From assembly GCA_028278085.1 (NCBI GenBank), contig JANQFB010000274.1:1-37260 (forward strand): DNA of 37,260 nucleotides. The letters are read 5' to 3'. Position numbers and translations under genes: made by a program. Of this stretch, positions 26,184-32,805 are shown in pieces (position 1 is the stretch's first letter; every line of letters begins with the position of its first letter). Source of the stretch: Chitinophagales bacterium. Lineage in GTDB: Bacteria > Bacteroidota > Bacteroidia > Chitinophagales > JANQFB01. Below the pieces are notes generated by a model. That model saw nothing but the letters and a program-made list of their open reading frames with translations. It was not told the DNA's origin and searched no databases.

Positions 26184-27785
26184 CTAGGCTTCAGCCAGGA
26201 TGGTTAACCTCGGATCCAGGGGATCGAGATTTTCTTTAAGGACGGCGATAAAGTCCTCCCCATATTGAAGGTAGTATTGCCCGAAATTGTCGTGCCTTTC
26301 CTGTAATTGCTGCCCGGGGAAAAGTTTTTCCCTGACCTTCCGGATCTGATTGATAGCGGATTCAAATTGCTGCTTTTCAGCCCGTAGTAATTTTTTCTCC
26401 AGATTATCGAATTGATTCAGCAGTTTTTGTTCCTCGGCTCCGATCATTTGCCCGAGCCCGGCATCGATGGCGATTCCTTTTTCCCGGACGGATTGAAAGA
26501 TCTGTTGGATGGAGGCTTTCTCCCGGGTTAGATCGATAGACCGCTCCGTCTGTCCGGCGACATAGCTATTGATCAATTGTTCCACCGGTTGAAATAGATC
26601 AGCAAAAGTCATCCCCAGTTTCTTAAGCTTCTTGTGGGTATTCCGGTCGATCCAAAGGACTGAATTCCGTAAAAGCAGGAGCGGAAAAACCACTTCATTA
26701 TGATCGAATAAGGATTTCATTTCCAGCCAATAAGAGAGTTCACCTCCACCACCGATATAAGCAAGGTTGGGAAGTATGGTTTCCTGGAATAATCCTCGCA
26801 GGATCACGTTCGGGCTGAAGCGCTCGGGATGGGCGCTTATTTCTTCCGCTAAAGTTTCTTGGGTAAACCGGACCCCGGTTTTCAGCACTTCAAAGTCCCC
26901 GTTGGTATCGACGATCCGTTCCCGGCTATTGGCTTGCAGGTAAAAGAGGTTGATCGCTCTCGGTTTGACCTGTATTTTATAATCACCTTCCAACTGTTTG
27001 ATCGTGCCGGTAACGAGCTTTTCACTGTTCTTTTCGGTTACTTCCGACCGGATAACGGGCGTAAATAATTGTTTGAAACGTTTATCGCCCGGCTGGAGTA
27101 TCACCAGTCCGTATTCTTTGAACAGGTCATGTACGAAATATTGGGTAGCCGCAGCCACAGTGGGTCTGGCCAAATAAGCAGCCCTTAATTTATCCAGCAG
27201 CTTCCGGGCATGTTCTCCTTCACCGAATACCGGTTCCAGGCCGGCAATGATCTCTTCCAGTCCTGCGGTGCTCATCTCTCCTACTGCGCCGGACAAGCCA
27301 TTTTCCCAGGTATACTTTTGGCCAAACAGGTGAAAATGATTCAGCTCCTCAAAGTCATGGTCTTCCGCCCCCATAAAATAAACCGGTACAATGTGATGAT
27401 CGCCATATTGGCGATTCAGCGTTTCCGCCAGGTTAATGGTGCTGATGATCTTGTAGATAAAGTACAGCGGCCCGGTAAACAGGTTGGGTTGATGAGCGGT
27501 GGTTACCGTGAACGTAGCCGGATGGCCCAGGGCTTCGATATTTGCCGATACGTTTTCACTGGGCGGCAAGGCTGCGTACTGATCTTTCAATACGCTGACC
27601 AGTGTTTCCCGGTCAACTTTAGCCGCTTGCTTAGCCCGGATCTGCTTGCCAAAAGCTTCCGGAGTGGGTTGCTCCCCGTAAAATTCCTGCAAACGCGTTT
27701 CCCCGGCCAGGTAATCCAGGATCAGCCGGTTGAAAAAACCGGTTTGATGATAGGGCAGATGATATTTTTCCATGGTTTGATTCAT
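26184..27785 (-). CDS. bshC: bacillithiol biosynthesis cysteine-adding enzyme BshC
   Basis: The 533-residue cytoplasmic protein has the usual BshC length. BshC is the putative ligase joining cysteine to glucosamine-malate in the last step of bacillithiol synthesis. Recognisable features are the N-terminal YHLPYHQTGFFN, the TTAHQPNLFTGPLYFIYKI core, VYFMGAEDHDFEELNHF, the Gly-rich AYIGGGGELSYWLEMK loop and a long C-terminal coiled coil (about 430-490). An alternative ATG at residue 5 is possible. It lies 98 bp downstream of rimO on the same strand, and that gap is almost entirely an 85-bp repeat element. bshA and bshB are not in the window, which is common. Confidence 0.93.
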   Translation of the reverse strand: MNQTMEKYHLPYHQTGFFNRLILDYLAGETRLQEFYGEQPTPEAFGKQIRAKQAAKVDRETLVSVLKDQYAALPPSENVSANIEALGHPATFTVTTAHQPNLFTGPLYFIYKIISTINLAETLNRQYGDHHIVPVYFMGAEDHDFEELNHFHLFGQKYTWENGLSGAVGEMSTAGLEEIIAGLEPVFGEGEHARKLLDKLRAAYLARPTVAAATQYFVHDLFKEYGLVILQPGDKRFKQLFTPVIRSEVTEKNSEKLVTGTIKQLEGDYKIQVKPRAINLFYLQANSRERIVDTNGDFEVLKTGVRFTQETLAEEISAHPERFSPNVILRGLFQETILPNLAYIGGGGELSYWLEMKSLFDHNEVVFPLLLLRNSVLWIDRNTHKKLKKLGMTFADLFQPVEQLINSYVAGQTERSIDLTREKASIQQIFQSVREKGIAIDAGLGQMIGAEEQKLLNQFDNLEKKLLRAEKQQFESAINQIRKVREKLFPGQQLQERHDNFGQYYLQYGEDFIAVLKENLDPLDPRLTILAEA

Positions 27786-27813
27786 GAAATCTAGGCTCTT
27801 AAAAGTCGATAAA

Positions 27814-27898
27814 TTGACAAAAATTTGACAGATGTGTTTATTAACCCATCCCTACACCCTTCCTAGGGAAGGGATTATTTGTGTCAAATTTTTGTCTT
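27814..27898 (-). repeat. MITE-like intergenic repeat, copy A
   Basis: This ~85-bp element is bounded by inverted terminal arms 27814-27829 (TTGACAAAAATTTGAC) and 27883-27898 (GTCAAATTTTTGTCTT). It has an inner palindrome CCCTTCCTAGGGAAGGG. It is the reverse complement of the element at 32694-32781, with a 24-bp identical core (27840-27863). Its right arm overlaps the end of rimO and supplies the last codons and stop. It carries no coding capacity, so it would need a transposase in trans if mobile. Confidence 0.8.
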
Positions 27899-29209
27899 GG
27901 GTATAATATTTCCAAAAAGGTCGAAAGCCTGAGCATCCGTTACCTCGACCCAGGCAAAATCGCCGATCCGGGCATAATTATTTGCGGCTGGGATCATCAC
28001 CTCATTATCCACTTCCGGGGAATCGTATTCCGTTCTTCCGATAAAGAATTCCCCTTCTTTCCTGTCGATCATGGTTTTAAACCGCCGGCCGATCTTTTGG
28101 CGGTTAAGATCCAGGGAGATATCTTCCTGCACCTCCATGAGTCGGGCGGCACGTTCCTGTTTCGTTGTTTCCGGCACATCATCAGCCTGGGCATAAGCCG
28201 AGGTACCTTCTTCGTGGGAATAGGTAAATACCCCCAGCCGGTCAAACTTCATGTCGCGGATAAAGGCTTCCAATTCCTCGATATCTTCTTCCCTTTCGCC
28301 GGGGAATCCTACCAGCATGGTCGTTCGGATCGCGATCCCAGGCAACCTGTCCCGTATTTGGTGGATGAGCTCGATGGTCTGCTGCTTGCTAATTTGGCGT
28401 TTCATACCCTTCAGCACCTTATCGGAAATATGCTGAAGGGGCATATCCAGGTAATTGCAGATGTTGGGCGATGCTTTCATGACATCGATCACCTCAAGCG
28501 GGAACCTGGAAGGATAGGCATAATGCAGGCGGATCCACTCGATCCCGTCAACGGCGCTTAACGCCTGCAACAGCTCCGCCAAAGCCCTTTTCTTGTAAAT
28601 ATCGACCCCGTAATAAGTGAGCTCCTGGGCGATCAGGATCAGCTCCTTCACCCCTTGTTTGGCCAGTTCACGGGCGCGGGCGGTTAGTTCAGGGATCGGC
28701 CGGGATACATGACCGCCCCGCATGATGGGAATAGCGCAGAAAGCGCAGGTACGGTCACAACCTTCCGCGATCTTCATATAGGCATAGTGCTGTGGCGTGG
28801 TCAGTAAACGCTCTCCGATCAACTCATGCTGATAATCCGCTCCCAGCGTTTTGAGCAGTCGTGGCAGCTCTAGGGTGCCAAACCAGGCATCGACCTCCCC
28901 GATCTCCTGTTGCAGGTCATCGCGATAGCGCTGCGATAAACATCCGGTTACATACAATTTATCGATCAGCCCCTGTTTTTTGGCATCGGCATATTGTAAA
29001 ATGGTATCGATAGATTCCTGCTTGGCATTTTCAATAAACCCGCAGGTATTGATGATGATGATATTGTTATCATCCGAGGAGCTTTCGTGGGAAACCCGGA
29101 AGTCATTGGCTTCTAACTGCTGCATCATAACCTCGGAATCCACGAGGTTTTTCGAGCAACCCAGGGTAATGACATTGATCTTATCCTTTTTTAAGGTTTT
29201 TGCTTTCAA
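27884..29209 (-). CDS. rimO: ribosomal protein S12 methylthiotransferase RimO
   Basis: This radical-SAM enzyme adds a methylthio group to the conserved aspartate of ribosomal protein S12. The 441-residue protein has three N-terminal cluster cysteines C18, C56 and C90 (ITLGCSKNLVDSE, NTCGF, VTGCLSQ). The radical-SAM motif is C151-x3-C155-x2-C158 (GCDRTCAFC). A C-terminal TRAM domain follows. The start codon is TTG: an in-frame stop lies four codons upstream and the next ATG comes only at residue 28, after C18. The stop is inside repeat copy A, so the terminal PKTKI comes from repeat DNA. The gene starts 23 bp after ftsY, likely co-transcribed. Confidence 0.95.
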   Translation of the reverse strand: MKAKTLKKDKINVITLGCSKNLVDSEVMMQQLEANDFRVSHESSSDDNNIIIINTCGFIENAKQESIDTILQYADAKKQGLIDKLYVTGCLSQRYRDDLQQEIGEVDAWFGTLELPRLLKTLGADYQHELIGERLLTTPQHYAYMKIAEGCDRTCAFCAIPIMRGGHVSRPIPELTARARELAKQGVKELILIAQELTYYGVDIYKKRALAELLQALSAVDGIEWIRLHYAYPSRFPLEVIDVMKASPNICNYLDMPLQHISDKVLKGMKRQISKQQTIELIHQIRDRLPGIAIRTTMLVGFPGEREEDIEELEAFIRDMKFDRLGVFTYSHEEGTSAYAQADDVPETTKQERAARLMEVQEDISLDLNRQKIGRRFKTMIDRKEGEFFIGRTEYDSPEVDNEVMIPAANNYARIGDFAWVEVTDAQAFDLFGNIIPKTKI

Positions 29210-29232
29210 TGGTTTAGATCAATAAGGGAATA

Positions 29233-30189
29233 TCAGGATTGGCTGAACAAAGTGTCGACAAACTCATGCTTGTTGAACACCTGCAGGTGCTCCATCTTTT
29301 CTCCGATGCCGATATATTTTATAGGGATACGGAATTGATCTGCGATGCCGAGTACCACTCCACCTTTAGCGGTTCCATCGAGCTTTGTCAGCGCTATGGC
29401 CGTAACATCCGTGGCTTTCAGGAATTCTCTGGCTTGCTGGATCGCATTTTGCCCGGTGGAAGCATCCAGCACCAGCAACACTTCATGCGGAGCGTCGGGA
29501 ATTACTTTCTGCATCACCCGCTTGATCTTTGTCAATTCATTCATCAAATTGACCTTGTTATGCAATCGGCCGGCCGTATCGACCAGCAAGACATCTGATT
29601 GGTGGGCTTTGGCCGAAGATACGGCATCATAGGCTACGGCTGCAGGATCGGATCCCATGGCTTTTTTGACAATGGGTACACCTACCCTTTCGGCCCAAAT
29701 GGTCAATTGGTCGACGGCAGCAGCCCGGAACGTATCGCTGGCACCCATGTATACCGACTTCCCGGCCTGTTTGAATTGCCAGGCCAGTTTACCGATGGTA
29801 GTCGTTTTACCGACGCCATTCACACCGACCACCATAATCACATAGGGTTCCCCCTGTTCAGGCAGGCGGAAACTGTTATAATCTTCGGTATTGTTTTCCG
29901 TTAACAAACCGACAATCTCCTCTTTGAGGATCGTGTTCAATTCCTTCGCATCTAAATATTTATCGCGGGCCACCCTTTTTTCGATCCTTTCGATCACTTT
30001 CACGGTAGTGTCGATACCTACATCGGATGATACCAGTATTTCTTCCAGGTCATCGAGCACCTCGTCATCGACCTTGGTTTTCCCGGCAACCGCCCGGGTG
30101 ATCTTGGAAAAGAAGCCTTCTTTGGTTTTCTCCAAACCCTTGTCCAGGTCTTCTTTTTGTTTTTTCGAAAAAATATTAAAGATGCCCAT
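29233..30189 (-). CDS. ftsY: signal recognition particle receptor FtsY
   Basis: The 318-residue SRP GTPase docks ribosome-SRP complexes to the SecYEG translocon at the inner membrane. After a short basic N-terminus (lacking the long acidic A domain of E. coli) comes the four-helix N domain. The G domain has a P-loop at about residues 122-130 (GVNGVGKTT), DTFRAAAVDQL, DTAGR and TKLDGTAKGG. It follows the rpmB-rpmG-DUF4295 genes with a 117-bp gap containing a hairpin, so expression may be partly separate from the ribosomal genes. It is followed closely by rimO. Confidence 0.97.
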   Translation of the reverse strand: MGIFNIFSKKQKEDLDKGLEKTKEGFFSKITRAVAGKTKVDDEVLDDLEEILVSSDVGIDTTVKVIERIEKRVARDKYLDAKELNTILKEEIVGLLTENNTEDYNSFRLPEQGEPYVIMVVGVNGVGKTTTIGKLAWQFKQAGKSVYMGASDTFRAAAVDQLTIWAERVGVPIVKKAMGSDPAAVAYDAVSSAKAHQSDVLLVDTAGRLHNKVNLMNELTKIKRVMQKVIPDAPHEVLLVLDASTGQNAIQQAREFLKATDVTAIALTKLDGTAKGGVVLGIADQFRIPIKYIGIGEKMEHLQVFNKHEFVDTLFSQS

Positions 30190-30240
30190 GATTTTGAATG
30201 GTTGATCGTGATCCGCGGGATCTGTTTGCTGCCTGAAATT

Positions 30241-30277
30241 AAAATAGCTCCCCTTCGGCTTAAAGAGAAGCTATTTT
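30241..30277 (-). terminator. hairpin between DUF4295 gene and ftsY
   Basis: Perfect 9-bp arms AAAATAGCT (30241-30249) and AGCTATTTT (30269-30277) enclose a 19-nt loop. On the minus strand the stem ends in TTTTAATTT, giving a moderate terminator that would reduce read-through from the ribosomal-protein genes into ftsY. Confidence 0.6.
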
Positions 30278-30306
30278 CAGTTTTTTAAAGATCAGCCCGG
30301 TAGAAA

Positions 30307-30477
30307 TTAAGCTTCTTCAGACAGAAACTTTTTGACATTATCTTTATGCAATACCGCTTCTTTAAAAGCGTAGGATCCGGATTTCTTGGATTTGAAGGCT
30401 TTGATCACTTTGACCATATCTTTGCCTTGTCCCTGGCTTCCCCGGTCTGTTCTTGCGTTTTTACTAACTTTTCCCAT
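30307..30477 (-). CDS. DUF4295 small basic protein
   Basis: The 56-residue, Lys-rich protein reads MGKVSKNARTDRGSQGQG at the start and ends KKFLSEEA. It matches the small DUF4295 family, which in Bacteroidota sits directly after rpmG. Function is not established. Its size, charge and fixed place beside L28 and L33 suggest a ribosome-associated protein (inference). It begins 8 bp after the L33 stop and is followed by a terminator-like hairpin. Confidence 0.85.
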   Translation of the reverse strand: MGKVSKNARTDRGSQGQGKDMVKVIKAFKSKKSGSYAFKEAVLHKDNVKKFLSEEA

Positions 30478-30485
30478 GGGATGAA

Positions 30486-30674
30486 TTATTTGATCTCCTT
30501 ATGTACCGTGTATTTACGGAGAATAGGATTGTATTTTTTGAGTTCCAGTCGCTCACTGGTATTTCTCCTGTTTTTGGTGGTGATATACCTGGAGGTTCCC
30601 GGCTGCCCTGATGCTTTATGCTCGGTGCATTCCAATATGACCTGTACTCGGTTGCCTTTCTGTTTTTTAGCCAT
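30486..30674 (-). CDS. rpmG: 50S ribosomal protein L33
   Basis: The 62-residue protein of the large subunit has typical core segments [23 protein letters not shown] and LELKKYNP. The paired CxxC zinc motifs of the C+ form are missing, since only one Cys remains, so this is the zinc-independent C- form. It follows rpmB by 21 bp and precedes DUF4295 by 8 bp in one transcription unit. Confidence 0.95.
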   Translation of the reverse strand: MAKKQKGNRVQVILECTEHKASGQPGTSRYITTKNRRNTSERLELKKYNPILRKYTVHKEIK

Positions 30675-30695
30675 TACTTGCGGTTTTAAAAAGGT

Positions 30696-30932
30696 TTACA
30701 CCCGTACACCCTTCTTTTCCAGTTCCCTTAAATACGCCGTAATACCTTTCTTGTTGATATTTCGAATGGCGGATGTGCTCAATTTCAGGGTGATCCATTT
30801 TCCAGTCTCGGGGACAAAGAATTTCTTTTTCTGGATATTCGGATAGAATTTCCTTTTCGTCCGGTTGTTGGCATGAGAAACATTGTTCCCTGAGATGGTT
30901 CGCTTACCGGTTAATTCACAAATTCTTGACAT
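30696..30932 (-). CDS. rpmB: 50S ribosomal protein L28
   Basis: The 78-residue protein of the large subunit has the conserved N-terminus SRICELTGKRTISGNNVSHA followed by NNRTKRKFYPN and the C-terminal LKLSTSAIRNINKKG. It has one cysteine only, so no zinc site. It is first in the rpmB-rpmG-DUF4295 unit. The 145-bp gap upstream to clpS is AT-rich and should hold the promoter, though no exact TAnnTTTG match was found. Confidence 0.95.
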   Translation of the reverse strand: MSRICELTGKRTISGNNVSHANNRTKRKFYPNIQKKKFFVPETGKWITLKLSTSAIRNINKKGITAYLRELEKKGVRV

Positions 30933-31077
30933 TTTTTTGCGATTTTAAAACAAAGTGCAAATATCGGCTTATTCTTGGAATTAAACAAGCGAAGGGGTTA
31001 ATTTTTTTCGGTGATCCGGAAGCCATCCGGATGGAAGAATGAGGCCGGTGGCACAGGAATTCGAAGACCGGGGTCGG

Positions 31078-31380
31078 TTAATCGACGGTGGCATTAATAC
31101 CCCGGTCGATCAGGGCATCTTTCATCGGCTTTAACTTGGAAAAAGTGCCGGATTTGGCACATGCCTTTCCTTTATAATGCACGATCAAAGAGATCTGTTC
31201 CGCCTGGATAGCCGTATGGCCGCAAATTTCGATCAGTGATTCGATGACCCAATCAAAAGTGTTTACATCATCGTTATGGATGGTCAGTTCCCTCTTATCC
31301 AGGATCTCGTCTACTACCGAAAGATCGATTTCCTCTTCGATAGCGAAGCCTTCCTGCATGCGTAACTTTTCCATGGTCAT
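31078..31380 (-). CDS. clpS: ClpS adaptor for the Clp protease (N-degron recognition)
   Basis: The 100-residue protein delivers N-degron substrates to the ClpA/ClpC unfoldase. The core LTIHNDDVNTFDWVIESLIEICGHTAIQAEQISLIVHYKGK is diagnostic of the family, and its N-D-D segment forms part of the N-degron pocket. A flexible N-terminal tail of about 30 residues precedes it. The start could be M1 or M3. It has a full promoter (31406-31437) divergent from, and abutting, that of the MoeB-rhodanese gene. Confidence 0.92.
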   Translation of the reverse strand: MTMEKLRMQEGFAIEEEIDLSVVDEILDKRELTIHNDDVNTFDWVIESLIEICGHTAIQAEQISLIVHYKGKACAKSGTFSKLKPMKDALIDRGINATVD

Positions 31381-31405
31381 CGGTTTTCTGATCAGTTTGG
31401 AAAAC

Positions 31406-31437
31406 CAAATTTAATAAATATCGAAGCTAAAATCAAA
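31406..31437 (-). promoter_or_regulatory. Bacteroidota promoter for clpS
   Basis: On the minus strand TTTG (31437-31434), a 20-nt spacer and TAAATTTG (31413-31406) match the consensus. The -7 box is 26 bp from the clpS start. Its -33 box directly abuts the -33 box of the divergent promoter, together forming the palindrome CAAATTTG. Confidence 0.7.
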
Positions 31438-31467
31438 TTTGGGCCTGATGAAAATTGATTAATTTTG
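31438..31467 (+). promoter_or_regulatory. Bacteroidota promoter for MoeB-rhodanese gene
   Basis: TTTG (31438-31441), an 18-nt spacer and TAATTTTG (31460-31467) match the -33/-7 consensus. The start codon is 34 bp downstream. Confidence 0.7.
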
Positions 31468-31500
31468 AACTCGGTCAACCAATAATTTCCGCCGATACCC

Positions 31501-32646
31501 ATGACGTTCAGTAAAGCAGAACTTGAAAGATACAGCCGGCACCTGATCCTGCCGGAATTTAACATCCGGGGGCAGGAATGTCTCAAACGATCAGGCGTGC
31601 TCGTGGTAGGCTCCGGTGGCCTGGGCACACCCCTGTTGCAATACCTGGCCGCGGCCGGTGTCGGCCGGATCGGGATTGTGGATTTTGACGTTGTTTCGGA
31701 AAGTAATTTACAACGGCAGGTATTATTCGGTGTGCCGGATGTGGGTGAATTGAAAGTGGAGGTGGCCAGGGAAAAATTGCAAAACCTTAACCCGCATATT
31801 GAAATCGTCACTTACCCGGAAAAACTTACTTCGGAAAATGCCCTGGACATTATCGACGGCTATGACCTGGTAGCCGATGGTACGGATAACTTTCCCACCC
31901 GCTACCTGGTGAATGATGCCTGTGTGCTGCTGGATAAGCCGAATGTCTATGCGGCCATATTTAGGTTCGAAGGCCAGGTATCTGTGTTTAATTACATGAA
32001 CAGCGAGGGAGAACGGGGTCCGAATTACCGTGACCTCTTCCCGGACCCACCCCCTCCGGGCGCCGTACCCAGTTGTGCCGAAGGAGGCGTTTTAGGCGTA
32101 TTGCCGGGGATCATCGGCAGTATGCAGGCCAATGAAGTGATCAAAGTCCTGGCCGGGATCGGCGAACCGCTGTCGGGTAAATTATTTATCTTTGATACCT
32201 TAAAATTTGAAACCCGGATCCTGGAATTCGACCGCGATCCGGACAACCCTATCAATGGTGACAATCCCCGGATCACTTCGTTGATCGACTATGACGAATT
32301 TTGCGGTATAAATCCGATACCTAATGATATGAAAGAAATAACTGTTCAGGAACTCAAACTTAAAATGGATCAGCAGGACGAATTCCAACTGATCGACGTA
32401 CGAGAAAAATACGAATATGATATTGTCAATATCGGTGCGGAATTGATCCCGATGAAGAATATCCTCCACGAAAAAGAGCGGATCGAAACAAACAAACCGG
32501 TTATCATCCATTGCAGGAGCGGCGGCAGAAGCGCGCAGGTGATCCTTGCGCTGGAAGAGGAATTCCAATACGATAACCTGTACAACCTCAAAGGCGGTGT
32601 CCTGGCCTGGGCCCGCGAGATCGATCCCAGTTTACCCACTTATTGA
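31501..32646 (+). CDS. MoeB/ThiF-type E1-like adenylyltransferase fused to a rhodanese domain
   Basis: The 381-residue protein adenylates the C-terminus of a ubiquitin-like sulfur carrier (MoaD or ThiS), and the rhodanese domain supplies sulfur, as in eukaryotic MOCS3. The adenylation domain shows RYSRHLILPEF, the nucleotide loop GSGGLGTPLLQYLAAAGVG, VDFDVVSESNLQRQ and the cysteine C192 in PSCAEGGVLG. The two CxxC zinc pairs of E. coli MoeB are absent: DLFPDPPPP and DNPINGD stand in their place. The C-terminal rhodanese domain (about 285-381) has active-site C338 in HCRSGGRS. No carrier gene is next to it. Whether it serves molybdopterin, thiamine or tRNA thiolation is open. Confidence 0.92.
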   Translation: MTFSKAELERYSRHLILPEFNIRGQECLKRSGVLVVGSGGLGTPLLQYLAAAGVGRIGIVDFDVVSESNLQRQVLFGVPDVGELKVEVAREKLQNLNPHIEIVTYPEKLTSENALDIIDGYDLVADGTDNFPTRYLVNDACVLLDKPNVYAAIFRFEGQVSVFNYMNSEGERGPNYRDLFPDPPPPGAVPSCAEGGVLGVLPGIIGSMQANEVIKVLAGIGEPLSGKLFIFDTLKFETRILEFDRDPDNPINGDNPRITSLIDYDEFCGINPIPNDMKEITVQELKLKMDQQDEFQLIDVREKYEYDIVNIGAELIPMKNILHEKERIETNKPVIIHCRSGGRSAQVILALEEEFQYDNLYNLKGGVLAWAREIDPSLPTY

Positions 32647-32693
32647 TCAGGCGGTAGCTTTGATGGATGCAGTTAAATGCTTGGGAATAATTG

Positions 32694-32781
32694 ACTTGGC
32701 GAAAATTTGACACCTATAATCCCTTCCCAGGGAAGGGTGTAGGGATGGGTTAATAATTTACCCGTCAAATTTTTGCCAAGT
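32694..32781 (+). repeat. MITE-like intergenic repeat, copy B
   Basis: This 88-bp element has 18-bp terminal inverted arms, 32694-32711 (ACTTGGCGAAAATTTGAC) and 32764-32781 (GTCAAATTTTTGCCAAGT), differing at one position. The inner palindrome is CCCTTCCCAGGGAAGGG. It is the inverted counterpart of copy A at 27814-27898. It lies between the convergent ends of the MoeB-rhodanese and S41 protease genes, where its stem could act as a bidirectional terminator. It has no coding capacity. Confidence 0.82.
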
Positions 32782-32805
32782 TACTGCCTTTCAAATAACC
32801 TCATT

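Noticed and set aside
27881-28561. 226-codon open frame antisense to rimO
   Set aside because: RimO on the other strand has all cluster cysteines. The antisense frame matches nothing and starts inside the repeat.
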